A DNA stretch of 64,000 bases from Nitrosomonadales bacterium (GCA_016218415.1 JACRED010000016.1:1-64000); one strand, 5' to 3'. Positions 26,684-36,110 are shown, counted from the stretch's first letter. Notes: generated from the letters alone by a model not told the origin. Numbers and translations are program-made.

Positions 26684-27865
26684 ATGGCAGAAGACAGCGA
26701 TCTAGAAAAAACCGAACAGCCCTCACAGCGGCGACTTGATCAGGCGAGAGAAAAAGGCCAGGTCGCGCGCTCGCAGGAGTTGTCCACGTTCGCCGTATTG
26801 CTGGCGGGCGGCGGGGTCCTGTGGTTCATGGGCGCATCCCTGACGCGTCATATGGTGCAGTCCCTGCGCGACGGGCTGACGCTCAACCGGGACCTGGCTT
26901 TCAACTCCAGCCTGATCATTCCGCGCCTGTACGATATGGCGCTGGATGCATTGTTCACGTTCGCCCCGTTTCTTTTTGCCGTATTGCTGGCCGCCGCATT
27001 TTCTCCATTGTTGCTGAACGGCTGGATGTTCAGCATAGAGGCGATCCAGCCGAAATTTTCCAAAATGAACCCGCTATCCGGCATTGCCCGGATGTTCTCC
27101 ATGCATGCGCTGATCGAGCTGGCCAAGGCGATCGGCAAATCTCTGCTCGTCGGCGGCGTGGCCGCGTGGGTGATCTGGCACAACCGGGATCAGGTGATGG
27201 CGCTGGGCACGCAGTCGGTCATGGCCGCCGTCCCCGAGATGGGCCATCTGGTCGGCGTGAGTTTTATGACGATAGTCGGCGCGATGCTGTTGATCGTGCT
27301 GGTCGATGTGCCATTCAAGCTGTGGGACCACAACAAGCAGCTGATGATGACCAAGGAGGAGGTGCGCCAGGAGGCCAAGGAGACCGAGGGTGATCCCATG
27401 GTCAAGGGCCGCATCCGCAGTCTGCAACGCGAGGCGGCACGCCGCCGCATGATGTCGGAGATACCGACCGCCGACGTGGTGGTGACCAACCCGACGCACT
27501 ATGCTGTGGCGTTGAAATACAGCGACAGCGAAGTGCCGGCTGCGGGGGGCAAGCGCCGCCGGGCTGCGGGCGCGCCTATCGTTGTGGCGAAAGGCTCGCA
27601 CCTGCTGGCGCTGCGCATCCGTGAGATCGCCAAAGAAAACAATGTGCCTATCCTGGAGGCGCCGCCGCTGGCGCGCGCGCTGCACAAACATACCGACCTG
27701 GGCGAAGCGATCCCGGAAGCCTTGTATACCGCGGTGGCCGAGGTGCTGGCCTACGTTTACCAGTTGCGCCGTTACGCAAAGCAGGGAGGCGCATATCCAC
27801 AGGAACCGGGTGATTTGCCGGTGCCGGCCGAGCTGGATCCGGCCGCGGCCCTGACTACTGCATGA
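26684..27865 (+). CDS. flhB: Flagellar export switch protein FlhB
   Basis: The 393-residue protein has four membrane helices in the first 215 residues and a cytoplasmic domain with the self-cleavage site NPTH (Asn269). Cleavage switches export from rod/hook to filament substrates. Compared with E. coli FlhB, about 11 extra residues rich in Arg/Ala (GGKRRRAAG) sit between the NPTH strand and the VVAKG strand. The C terminus is about 20 residues longer than the conserved core. It begins the flhB-flhA-flhF-flhG-fliA run. Confidence 0.96.
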   Translation: MAEDSDLEKTEQPSQRRLDQAREKGQVARSQELSTFAVLLAGGGVLWFMGASLTRHMVQSLRDGLTLNRDLAFNSSLIIPRLYDMALDALFTFAPFLFAVLLAAAFSPLLLNGWMFSIEAIQPKFSKMNPLSGIARMFSMHALIELAKAIGKSLLVGGVAAWVIWHNRDQVMALGTQSVMAAVPEMGHLVGVSFMTIVGAMLLIVLVDVPFKLWDHNKQLMMTKEEVRQEAKETEGDPMVKGRIRSLQREAARRRMMSEIPTADVVVTNPTHYAVALKYSDSEVPAAGGKRRRAAGAPIVVAKGSHLLALRIREIAKENNVPILEAPPLARALHKHTDLGEAIPEALYTAVAEVLAYVYQLRRYAKQGGAYPQEPGDLPVPAELDPAAALTTA

Positions 27866-27876
27866 GGGAATGAGAC

Positions 27877-29964
27877 ATGAATCTACTGCTGATACTGCAA
27901 AACTTTCTTAAACGCGCCGGGATGGTCACGCTGGCCGGACCCATCCTGATCGTGATGATCCTGGCGATGATGGTGCTGCCGTTGCCGCCTATCCTGCTGG
28001 ATATTCTGTTCACCTTCAATATCGCGGTTTCCATCATGGTGCTGCTGGTCAGCATGAACACCAACAAGGCGCTGGACTTTGCGGTATTTCCCACCATATT
28101 GCTGATCACGACCCTGTTACGCCTGTCGCTGAACGTGGCTTCCACACGGGTTGTTTTGCTGGAGGGGCATACCGGGCCCGATGCGGCGGGCAAGGTGATC
28201 GAGTCGTTCGGGCATTTCCTGGTGGGCGGCAACTATGCGGTCGGTATCGTGGTGTTCGCGATCCTGGTGGTCATCAACTTCGTGGTGATTACCAAGGGTG
28301 CGGGCCGAATCGCCGAGGTGGGCGCGCGCTTTACGCTGGATGCGATGCCAGGGAAACAGATGGCGATCGATGCCGACCTGAACGCGGGTCTGATCGGTGA
28401 AGATGTTGCGCGCAAGCGTCGCGCCGAAGTGTCGCAGGAGGCGGATTTCTACGGGGCGATGGACGGCGCCAGCAAATTCGTACGCGGCGATGCGGTCGCG
28501 GGCATCATCATTCTGCTGATCAACATCGTCGGCGGCCTGATCGTCGGCGTGCTGCAACACGATCTGGATATCGCCACCGCCGCCAAATACTATACCCTGC
28601 TGACCATAGGCGACGGGCTGGTGGCGCAGATTCCGGCGCTGGTGATCTCGACCGCCGCCGGCTTGGTGGTAAGCCGCGTGGCCAGCGAGCAGAACATCGG
28701 CCAGCAGCTGGTCGGCCAGTTGTTCAAGCAACCCCAGGTCATCATGCTGACTGCCGCGATCATCGGGGCGATGGGGCTGATTCCGGGCATGCCGCACTTT
28801 GCGTTCCTGCTGCTGGCGGGTGCGATGGGCTGGCTGGCCTATCACCTGTCTCAGGCAGAGGGAAGAAAGCAGCAGGCGGAGGAAACCGCCACCGCGACCC
28901 AGCCGGTGATCGCCGAGCCGCTGGAGGCGAGCTGGGAAGATGTCGCGCAGGTCGACGTGCTCGGTCTGGAAGTGGGATATCGCCTGATAGCCCTGGTGGA
29001 CAAGGCGCAGGACGGCGAGCTGCTGCGCCGCATCAAAGGCATCCGCAAAAAGTTCACCCAGGAGATCGGCTTCCTGCCGCCGCCTGTGCATATCCGCGAC
29101 AATCTGGATCTGCGCCCCAACGGTTACCGCATCACCCTCAAAGGGGTGGAGATCGGCAGCGGCGAGGCTTACCCGAACATGCTGCTGGCGATCAACCCCG
29201 GCAGTGTGTCCGGCGAGCTGGCCGGCACCCAGACCCGTGATCCTGCTTTCGGCCTGCCGGCAGTCTGGATCGATCCGGCGGTGCGGGATCAGGCGCAGAT
29301 GATGGGCTATACGGTGGTTGATCCGGGGACTGTTGTGGCGACCCATCTGAGCCATTTGATCAGCACGCGCTCGGCGGAGTTGCTGGGCCGGCAGGAGGTG
29401 CAGCAATTGCTTGAGCATCTCGGCAAGGTATCTCCCAAACTGGTGGAGGATCTGGTGCCCAAGACGCTGCCGCTGGGTTCGGTGCAGAAGGTGTTGCAGA
29501 ACCTGCTGGACGAGGGCATGCACATCCGCGACATGCGCACCATCGCCGAAACGCTGGCGGAGAACGCGCCGCGCACCCAGGATGTCTACCAGCTTACCGC
29601 ACTGGTACGCATCGCGCTCGGGCCGGCCATCGTGCAGCAGTTCTATCCCTCCGCCCAGGAGCTGCAGGTGATCGGTATGGACAAGGAGCTGGAGTACATC
29701 CTGATGCAGGCGATGCAAGCCAGCCAGAGCGGCGTCGGCATCGAGCCGGGTCTGGCCGACACGGTGCTGCGCGAGACCCGCGCGGCAGCCAAGGCACAGG
29801 AGCAGATGGGTTTGCCGACGGTGATGCTGGTTCCCTCACAGTTGCGCGATCTGCTGGCACGCTTCCTGAAGCGCGCGGTGCCGAGCATCAGGGTGATCTC
29901 ACACGATGAAGTGCCGGACTTCAAAACGATCCGGGTAACAGCAATGGTAGGAGGTGGAGCATGA
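27877..29964 (+). CDS. flhA: Flagellar export gate protein FlhA
   Basis: The 695-residue protein has about eight membrane helices in the first 325 residues, with the FHIPEP-type region (FVRGDAVAGIIILLIN and GDGLVAQIPAL). The large cytoplasmic domain forms the nonameric ring binding chaperone-substrate complexes. It is the export motor component with FlhB and FliPQR. It starts 11 bases after flhB and its stop overlaps the flhF start as ATGA. Confidence 0.97.
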   Translation: MNLLLILQNFLKRAGMVTLAGPILIVMILAMMVLPLPPILLDILFTFNIAVSIMVLLVSMNTNKALDFAVFPTILLITTLLRLSLNVASTRVVLLEGHTGPDAAGKVIESFGHFLVGGNYAVGIVVFAILVVINFVVITKGAGRIAEVGARFTLDAMPGKQMAIDADLNAGLIGEDVARKRRAEVSQEADFYGAMDGASKFVRGDAVAGIIILLINIVGGLIVGVLQHDLDIATAAKYYTLLTIGDGLVAQIPALVISTAAGLVVSRVASEQNIGQQLVGQLFKQPQVIMLTAAIIGAMGLIPGMPHFAFLLLAGAMGWLAYHLSQAEGRKQQAEETATATQPVIAEPLEASWEDVAQVDVLGLEVGYRLIALVDKAQDGELLRRIKGIRKKFTQEIGFLPPPVHIRDNLDLRPNGYRITLKGVEIGSGEAYPNMLLAINPGSVSGELAGTQTRDPAFGLPAVWIDPAVRDQAQMMGYTVVDPGTVVATHLSHLISTRSAELLGRQEVQQLLEHLGKVSPKLVEDLVPKTLPLGSVQKVLQNLLDEGMHIRDMRTIAETLAENAPRTQDVYQLTALVRIALGPAIVQQFYPSAQELQVIGMDKELEYILMQAMQASQSGVGIEPGLADTVLRETRAAAKAQEQMGLPTVMLVPSQLRDLLARFLKRAVPSIRVISHDEVPDFKTIRVTAMVGGGA

Positions 29965-31232
29965 ACATCAGAAAAATCGTCGCCCCGACAGCACGTCAGG
30001 CATTACTGGAAATTCGCAACCAGCTGGGCAGCGAGGCCGTGATACTGTCCAATCGCAACACCGATGAGGGGGTGGAGATCATCGCGATGGCCAATGAGTC
30101 CATCATGCAGTTGACCGACAGGGCGCAGGAAGCCAGGCCCAAGGCGTCGCCGGCCAAGCCAAGGGCACCGGCTGTCAAAGGGCAGCTGCCAGGCTCAGCC
30201 GTCAGGCAGCAATCGGCGGGCATCGCCCAGCTGGCGGCAATCAGCAAACCGCAGGCCGAAGCAGCCAGGGAAAAAATCGCTCCGGTGCGCGCGCCGGGCG
30301 TCACTGCGGAGTCTTCGATACTCGGCGAAATCAAATCCATGCGCAGCATATTGCAGCAGCAGCTTGCCGCGATGTCGTGGACCAATGTTCAGCAGCTGGA
30401 TCCGCAACGCGCGGGGCTGTTGCGCGGCATGCTGAATTCGGGTTTCAGCGCGCGGCTGGCGGGGAAGTTGCTGAACAAGATGCCGGCGGGAAGCGCCCAT
30501 GGCGAGTCGTGGATCAAGCAGGTGCTGAAACACAATCTGCTCAGCGCGGGCGAGTCGGACGATATCGTCCAGAAGGGGGGCGTGTATGCGCTGATCGGCC
30601 CGACCGGCGTGGGGAAAACCACCACCACGGCCAAACTGGCGGCTCGCGCCGTGGTGCGCTACGGTGCGGACAAGGTGGCGTTGCTGACGACGGACAGCTA
30701 CCGGATCGGCGCTTATGACCAGCTCAAGATATACGGCAAGATACTCGGCGTGGCCGTGCATGCGGTGAAGGATGCCGAGGATCTGCGCATGGCGCTTTCC
30801 TCTTTGCGCAACAAGCATCTCGTGCTGATCGATACCATGGGCATGGGGCAGCGCGACGAGCGCGTCGGCGACCAGAACGAGATGTTCGACAAGATCGGCA
30901 TCAAGCGCCTGCTGTTGCTGAATGCCACCAGCAGCGGAGAGACGCTGGAAGACGTGGTGCGCATGTACCGCGGCGAAAGGGCGATCGGATGCATCCTGAC
31001 CAAGCTGGACGAGGCGGCGGCGCTCGGCGCGGTGCTTGATGTTGCGGTGCGCCATCGGCTGGTGTTGCGCTACGTGGCCAACGGCCAGCGCGTGCCCGAG
31101 GATCTGCATCCCGCCAATCTGGATTATCTGTTGCACCGCGCGCTCAAGGCCAAGGAAGAGGAGTCGCCATTCGCTTTGCACGAGCTGGAGTTCCCGGTGA
31201 TGATGGCAGGGGAGGCGGCCCATGCGCACTGA
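29961..31232 (+). CDS. flhF: SRP-family GTPase FlhF
   Basis: The 423-residue protein has a basic, low-complexity N-terminal part (about 1-115), an N domain, and the G domain from about residue 205 with P-loop GPTGVGKTTTTAKL and later TKLDEAAALG. FlhF sets the polar site of flagellar assembly and works with FlhG. The gene overlaps flhA by 4 bases and flhG by 11 bases. Confidence 0.96.
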   Translation: MNIRKIVAPTARQALLEIRNQLGSEAVILSNRNTDEGVEIIAMANESIMQLTDRAQEARPKASPAKPRAPAVKGQLPGSAVRQQSAGIAQLAAISKPQAEAAREKIAPVRAPGVTAESSILGEIKSMRSILQQQLAAMSWTNVQQLDPQRAGLLRGMLNSGFSARLAGKLLNKMPAGSAHGESWIKQVLKHNLLSAGESDDIVQKGGVYALIGPTGVGKTTTTAKLAARAVVRYGADKVALLTTDSYRIGAYDQLKIYGKILGVAVHAVKDAEDLRMALSSLRNKHLVLIDTMGMGQRDERVGDQNEMFDKIGIKRLLLLNATSSGETLEDVVRMYRGERAIGCILTKLDEAAALGAVLDVAVRHRLVLRYVANGQRVPEDLHPANLDYLLHRALKAKEEESPFALHELEFPVMMAGEAAHAH

Positions 31233-32169
31233 CCCGGCGGATCAGGCCGATGGTTTGCGCCGTCTGCTGGTGCAGGCACGACACGCTAGTAGTTCTGTCA
31301 GTAACGTGTCGGAGGTGCGCGGCCGGACCCGTGCGATCACGCTGGTGGCGGGCAAACACGGGGTGGGGCGTACCTGCATGGTCATCAACCTTGCCGCTGC
31401 GCTGGCACGCTCCGGCAAGGATGTGCTGGTGCTGGATGAAAACGATGCGCCGCGCAATGTGGCGGACCGTCTCGGTTTGTATGCCAGGCATGACCTGCTG
31501 GATGTGGTGCGGGGGAAGTGCGGGCTTGGCGAAGCGGTGCTGAGCGCGTCGGGATTTTCCGTATTGTCCACTGCGCGTGCGCGATGCAAGCCGGATACGG
31601 CAAGCCGGTCCCGTCTGGAAAACGCCCTGGCCGAAGTGAGCGGCGGCATGGATGTGATACTGGTGGATGCGGCCATGCCTGCGGGGAATCGCTATGCAAC
31701 CGCATCAGATAGGGAGAGCGGAACATCATTGCTGGTTGTGGTGGATGCCACGGCCAGTGGTATCACCGAAAGCTATGCATTGATCAAGCGCATGGCGCTG
31801 GAGTATGCCCATGTGCAGTTTGAGATCGTGGTGAACAAGGTCGCCGACGAGGAAGCCGCCATCACGGTGTTTGAAAACATGGCAAGACTGGCACGCCGCA
31901 ATCTTGCTGCACGCCTGGAATATCTGGGCTGCATACCCCGTGACGACAAATTGATGCGCGCCACACAACTGGGCAGGCCGGTGGTCGATGCTTTCCCGAC
32001 CGGCAACGCAGCCCAGTCTTATATGGGATTGGCGCATAGATTGTTGACGATGCCCGGGTGCCATGACGGCGCAGAAAACGGCGCAAGCACCGCCATGCGC
32101 GACCTGTTGAAGCAGGCACCGCAGTCCCAACGACGGTTCAGCAGAGAAATGGCGCACGTTGTAAACTGA
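31222..32169 (+). CDS. flhG: MinD-like flagellar number regulator FlhG with altered P-loop
   Basis: This 315-residue protein keeps the N-terminal DQADGLRRLL helix (residues 7-16), matching the DQAxxLR motif that stimulates the FlhF GTPase. The P-loop reads GKHGVGRT: the MinD signature Lys45 is present, but the invariant lysine position is Arg50. The following switch region (DENDAPRNVADRLG) also departs from the usual DADxGLANVD pattern. ATP hydrolysis may be weak or lost while FlhF control remains. The order flhF-flhG-fliA supports the call. Confidence 0.88.
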   Translation: MRTDPADQADGLRRLLVQARHASSSVSNVSEVRGRTRAITLVAGKHGVGRTCMVINLAAALARSGKDVLVLDENDAPRNVADRLGLYARHDLLDVVRGKCGLGEAVLSASGFSVLSTARARCKPDTASRSRLENALAEVSGGMDVILVDAAMPAGNRYATASDRESGTSLLVVVDATASGITESYALIKRMALEYAHVQFEIVVNKVADEEAAITVFENMARLARRNLAARLEYLGCIPRDDKLMRATQLGRPVVDAFPTGNAAQSYMGLAHRLLTMPGCHDGAENGASTAMRDLLKQAPQSQRRFSREMAHVVN

Positions 32170-32174
32170 CGGGC

Positions 32175-32885
32175 ATGTACACGGCTGCCGGAATCAACGA
32201 CAAGGAACAGTGCCTGCGGGAATATGCCTATCTGGTGAAACGGATCGCACACCAGATGATGTCCAAATTGCCCTACAGCGTGCAGATCGACGACATCATC
32301 CAGGCGGGCATGATAGGCCTGCTGGATGCGGCTACACGCTACGACGAAATCCACGGGGCGCAGTTCGAGACCTACGCATCGCAGCGCATCCGCGGCGCGA
32401 TGCTGGACGAGCTGAGGGCGGCCGACTGGCTGCCGCGCAGCCTGCGCCGCGACATGCGGCGCATCGAAACGGCCATCAGCCAATTGCAGCAGAAACTGCG
32501 CAGGCCGCCCAACGAATCCGAGATTGCACGGGAACTCGGGATGCCGCTGGAGGAATACCAGCAGATGTTGCAGGAGTCGCGCGGCGCGCAACTGGTGTAC
32601 TACGAGGATTTTCACGATGAAGACCAGGACGATTTTTTCGAGCGCTTCGAGTTCAGCCAGGATGCGGACCCATTGGAACTGCTGCAGGACGGGCGTTTCA
32701 GGGCGGAACTGACACATGCGATCGAAAACCTGCCCGAACGCGAGCGGATGCTGATGGGCATGATTTACGAGCAGGAGATGAATCTGAGCGAGATCGGCGA
32801 GGTGATGGGCGTGAGCGAGTCGCGCGTTTCCCAGCTGCATAGCCAGGCGGTGGCGAGGTTGCGCGGACGGATGAAAGGCTATTGA
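32175..32885 (+). CDS. fliA: Flagellar sigma factor FliA (sigma-28)
   Basis: The 236-residue protein has regions 2 (ETYASQRIRGAMLDELR), 3 (RPPNESEIARELGM) and 4 (LSEIGEVMGVSESRVSQLHSQA) of a sigma-70 family flagellar factor. It reads TAAA-N15-GCCGATAA promoters, of which three good matches occur in this window (flgM, flgK and the small RNA ahead of flhD), and is held by FlgM. The stop overlaps the motC start by one base. Confidence 0.97.
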   Translation: MYTAAGINDKEQCLREYAYLVKRIAHQMMSKLPYSVQIDDIIQAGMIGLLDAATRYDEIHGAQFETYASQRIRGAMLDELRAADWLPRSLRRDMRRIETAISQLQQKLRRPPNESEIARELGMPLEEYQQMLQESRGAQLVYYEDFHDEDQDDFFERFEFSQDADPLELLQDGRFRAELTHAIENLPERERMLMGMIYEQEMNLSEIGEVMGVSESRVSQLHSQAVARLRGRMKGY

Positions 32886-33625
32886 TGGATAAGCTTACGA
32901 TATTGGGTCTGATAGTCGGTCTGGTCGGCATCGTGAGCGGCCAGGTGATCGAGGGCGGCGACCTTTCTATCCTGTTTCAGGGCGCGGCCTTCCTGATCGT
33001 GTTTGGCGGCACGCTGGGCGCGGTGATGGTGCAATGCCCGTCCGGGGTGTTTTTTATGGCAATCAGAATGGGTGGCTGGGCGTTCGTTACGCCCAGGCAG
33101 GACGGCCGCGAATTGATCATGAAACTGATCGAATACAGCGTGCTGGCGCGCAAGGAGGGCATACTTGCGCTGGAGGGGCGTCTGATTACCGTCAAGGATC
33201 CGTTCTTGAAGAAGGGGTTGCACCTGCTGGTCGATGGCAACAGCGCCGAGAAAATCCGCGAAGCGCTGGACGTGGATATCCATTCCTGGGAGCAATTGCG
33301 CTGGCAATCGGCGCGCGTATGGGAGGCGGCCGCCGGTTATTCCCCCACCATCGGCATCATCGGTGCGGTATTGGGCCTGATGCACGTGATGCAGAATCTC
33401 ACCGATCCCGGCAAATTGGGCGGCGGTATCGCCGTCGCATTCGTGGCGACGATCTATGGCGTGGCTTTTGCAAACCTGCTGTTCCTGCCGGTGGCGAACA
33501 AATTGAAATCCATCATCATGCAACAGACTCACATGAAGGAAATGGTCGTGGACGGGTTGGTCGGGATTGCCAACGGCGACAACCCGCGCTTGGTTGAGGT
33601 CAAACTGAAAAGTTATCTTCCCTGA
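32885..33625 (+). CDS. motC: Second stator A-subunit, MotC type
   Basis: The 246-residue MotA homologue has four membrane helices and the conserved GYSPTIGIIGAVLGLMHVM motif. It differs clearly from MotA at 12698-13552 and is shorter, like MotC of Pseudomonas and the second stators of Betaproteobacteria. The ATG overlaps the fliA stop (TGATG). It is paired with motD 2 bases downstream. Confidence 0.92.
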   Translation: MDKLTILGLIVGLVGIVSGQVIEGGDLSILFQGAAFLIVFGGTLGAVMVQCPSGVFFMAIRMGGWAFVTPRQDGRELIMKLIEYSVLARKEGILALEGRLITVKDPFLKKGLHLLVDGNSAEKIREALDVDIHSWEQLRWQSARVWEAAAGYSPTIGIIGAVLGLMHVMQNLTDPGKLGGGIAVAFVATIYGVAFANLLFLPVANKLKSIIMQQTHMKEMVVDGLVGIANGDNPRLVEVKLKSYLP

Positions 33626-33627
33626 CG

Positions 33628-34398
33628 ATGGCGCGCCGCAGAAAACGCTTCGAGCATGACAACCACGACCGTTGGCTGATCTCTTATGCCGACTTCGTTA
33701 CCCTGCTGTTCGCCTTTTTTGTGGTGATGTACTCGATCTCCTCGGTGAACGAATCGAAATACAAAACCTTCAGCGATGCGCTGAACATTGCATTTACCCG
33801 GGACGCCAAACCGACCCCCGATTCCATCGTGCACAACGAGCACGAGCAGTTGCTCAAGACCCTGGTGGACAGGCGCACTGCGCGTTTGGGCGAGCAGCAG
33901 AGGAAGATCCAGGAGCGGATGAAAAATCTGGCCAACGGGCTGGGCAAGGCGATGTCCCCGCTGATCGATCAGCATCTGGTCAGCATCAATCCGACCAGGC
34001 GCGGTGTGGTGCTCGATATCAGTGCGAGTTCATTGTTCAAGACCGGCGACGCGGTATTGCAGCCGGGCTCGCTGGAGGTGTTGCGCGATGTGTCCGCAGT
34101 CCTGAGCGAGGAAGACTGGCCTGTCGAAGTGGAGGGGCACACCGACGATATCCCCATCACGACCGCGCAGTTCCCTTCCAATTGGGAGTTGTCTTCGGCG
34201 CGTGCCAGCAGCGTGGTCAGAATGCTGGTCGCTAACGGCGTGCCGGAGGATCGTTTGTCTGTGGTCGGGCTGGCTTCCACCCATCCGCTGGTTCCGAACG
34301 ATAGCGCGGAAAACCGCGCCAGGAACCGGCGCGTGAGCATCACGATCCTGTCGCCCAATACCGAACGGGAACAGACGGCTGAAGACCGCATGCCGTGA
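33628..34398 (+). CDS. motD: Second stator B-subunit, MotD type
   Basis: The 256-residue protein has one membrane helix with Asp22 in YADFVTLLFAFFVVMY and an OmpA-like peptidoglycan-binding domain with VEGHTDDIP and NRRVSITI. The opening YADFVTLLFAFF is the MotD signature, against YADFVTAMMAFF in MotB. With motC it forms a second stator, which in Pseudomonas serves swarming or high load; the coupling ion cannot be read from sequence with certainty. Confidence 0.93.
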   Translation: MARRRKRFEHDNHDRWLISYADFVTLLFAFFVVMYSISSVNESKYKTFSDALNIAFTRDAKPTPDSIVHNEHEQLLKTLVDRRTARLGEQQRKIQERMKNLANGLGKAMSPLIDQHLVSINPTRRGVVLDISASSLFKTGDAVLQPGSLEVLRDVSAVLSEEDWPVEVEGHTDDIPITTAQFPSNWELSSARASSVVRMLVANGVPEDRLSVVGLASTHPLVPNDSAENRARNRRVSITILSPNTEREQTAEDRMP

Positions 34399-34425
34399 TC
34401 CCCGCATGGAATAACCGGTCTTTGG

Positions 34426-34953
34426 TCAGCCGCTACCCAGAGATCTTCCGCTACCCGGTGTGAAATTGTGCTGGCCATCGGGGCCGTACAGGTTGGCCTT
34501 GTCCGCCGCCTTGCTCAGAACCGCAAGGGTTTGCTGGTTGTAGCGCAGCTTCATCTGTATCAACTCGCCATTGGTGCGATTGAGCTGTTGGGCGCGATAT
34601 GCCAGGTCGCGGATATTCTGCCAGATGGACAGGCCTTCCGGGCTGTGCTTTCCCAGCCACGCGAGTATCGCATCCGCGTCAAGAGCGTCCGGAAGCGGGT
34701 GGGCCGATTTGGGCGCATTCCCCGCGGGAGCGATGCCGGATCTCAGGATGTTATTTTGTAACAGGGTGCGCCGTGTTTCGGCCAACTGATCGAGATTGAG
34801 TGCGTCGGTGGATTTCTGCTCGGACAAATCAAGCAACTGGTCGATGCGGTTTTCTATCAGCATCGCCTGTTCCCGTTCCAGCAAAGCCAGAAACTCCAGC
34901 AACGCCGAGTGCTCCGCGGCCAATGCCGCGACCAATTGAGGGATAGCTGCCAT
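34426..34953 (-). CDS. flgN: Flagellar export chaperone FlgN
   Basis: The 175-residue helical protein has the FlgN layout, with heptad-like helices and the C-terminal NGELIQMKLRYNQQTLAVL segment that binds hook-filament junction proteins. It would chaperone FlgK and FlgL encoded downstream. Start at ATG 34953; an in-frame GTG lies 6 bases earlier. It follows flgM in the same operon and converges with motD. Confidence 0.9.
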   Translation of the reverse strand: MAAIPQLVAALAAEHSALLEFLALLEREQAMLIENRIDQLLDLSEQKSTDALNLDQLAETRRTLLQNNILRSGIAPAGNAPKSAHPLPDALDADAILAWLGKHSPEGLSIWQNIRDLAYRAQQLNRTNGELIQMKLRYNQQTLAVLSKAADKANLYGPDGQHNFTPGSGRSLGSG

Positions 34954-34975
34954 TGTCACCGGGAGTTCTTGAACA

Positions 34976-35293
34976 TCAGGCTTTGCCGCCTATCAGTTCG
35001 CGCACCGTTTCGATCAGTTTATCCGCGACAACTTCCGAGTTGACCTTGAAACGCCCCTCGCTGATGGCCTTTCTGATTTCGGCAACCTTGCCGGCATCGA
35101 CGACGGGCGTGTTTGCCATGCTGTTGGAAATGCTGTTCAACTGCGTTGCGGTGGAGCCGAGCGAGACACTGGTGCTGGCGGGTTGCTGCGCGGCAGGCGC
35201 GCCGGCAGCGGATTTGCCACGGGCTGCGGACCGTGCGGTCGCTTCCCCAACAGGGGTGGCCGGTATTGGTTTGCCAGGTTTGTCGATTTTCAC
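34976..35293 (-). CDS. flgM: Anti-sigma-28 factor FlgM
   Basis: The 105-residue protein has a disordered, Ala/Ser-rich N-terminal half and the FliA-binding C-terminal helices (VVDAGKVAEIRKAISEGRF then VVADKLIETVREL). It blocks FliA until the hook is done and FlgM is exported. The start is GTG with AGAGGA upstream. A sigma-28 promoter at 35345-35371 gives the classic feedback loop. Confidence 0.94.
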   Translation of the reverse strand: MKIDKPGKPIPATPVGEATARSAARGKSAAGAPAAQQPASTSVSLGSTATQLNSISNSMANTPVVDAGKVAEIRKAISEGRFKVNSEVVADKLIETVRELIGGKA

Positions 35294-35344
35294 GGTAGTC
35301 CTCTCAGTCCGGTTACTTTTAAACTTTGCGTTCGTTTGACATGG

Positions 35345-35371
35345 CTATCGGCAAAAATTCGGAAATGTTTA
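35345..35371 (-). promoter_or_regulatory. Sigma-28 promoter of flgM-flgN
   Basis: On the minus strand TAAA (35371-35368), exactly 15 bases, then GCCGATAG (35352-35345). This is one base from the GCCGATAA consensus. The expected start lies about 45 bases before the flgM GTG. Confidence 0.85.
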
Positions 35372-35426
35372 GGGCCGTCTGTCGGCTTTATATCCCAAGC
35401 CGGCGCAGGGCGCAAATGCGCGGCGC

Positions 35427-36110
35427 TCAGGGGTCGATCTCCACGATGCCGCTGGCGCGTGCTACCCCGCTGATTACGCGTCCCGCGCCGATGCGCACCT
35501 GTACGGGCTGGCCTGTGCCGGCATTGTTCAACGCGACACCTTCATTGCGTATGGTGTAGCCCTTGCCCTGCGCGACGATCTGCACGGTTTGCCCCTGTAC
35601 CACGCTATAGGGCTGGCGCAGCATGTCGTCGCGCAATACCTGGCCGGCGGCGATACCGTAGCGCAATACTTTTCCGACGACCTGTCCGGGGTCGGTAAAG
35701 CCGGTGGTTCGGGTGATCTCAATGGTTTGGCGGGCCAAATCTTCCTCTTGCAATACCTGGCCGGACTGAAGCTGGCGCGCACTGACCAGGAGATCGAGGC
35801 TGAGCCTGATCTGCACCGGAACCAGGATGCTCCAGCCGTTGTTGTCCGCGCAGCGCACGCCTATCGAGGTCTTGCCTATCAGTTGGCTGCCGGCAGGCAG
35901 GAAAGCGTCGAGTCTGGCGCAGTAGGGCAATACGATGCGCGGGTCGATGTCGTTTACCTGATAAGAGGCCTTTCCGGGCAACGCCGCGGTCTGCTGCCGG
36001 ACGAAAGCGGCGACGGTTTCCCTGATCTGCGCGTGATCCTGGCTGCCCGGTGCGGCGAGCACCGTCATGCAGTTCGACAGCAGCGCGATGAATAAAAGCA
36101 GATTTCTCAT
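35427..36110 (-). CDS. flgA: Flagellar P-ring assembly chaperone FlgA
   Basis: The 227-residue protein has a signal peptide (MRNLLLFIALLSNCMTVLA), then an SAF domain (LVSARQLQSGQVLQEEDL) and the C-terminal chaperone domain (VVQGQTVQIVAQGKGYTI). It helps FlgI form the P ring in the periplasm. The start is uncertain: GTG 36131 and ATG 36119 are in frame upstream. It heads the flgA-flgM-flgN run, divergent from flgB. Confidence 0.93.
   Translation of the reverse strand: MRNLLLFIALLSNCMTVLAAPGSQDHAQIRETVAAFVRQQTAALPGKASYQVNDIDPRIVLPYCARLDAFLPAGSQLIGKTSIGVRCADNNGWSILVPVQIRLSLDLLVSARQLQSGQVLQEEDLARQTIEITRTTGFTDPGQVVGKVLRYGIAAGQVLRDDMLRQPYSVVQGQTVQIVAQGKGYTIRNEGVALNNAGTGQPVQVRIGAGRVISGVARASGIVEIDP

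Noticed and set aside
28117..29718. 533-codon open frame on the minus strand under flhA
   Set aside because: Same kind of codon-bias shadow; no ribosome site or family resemblance.
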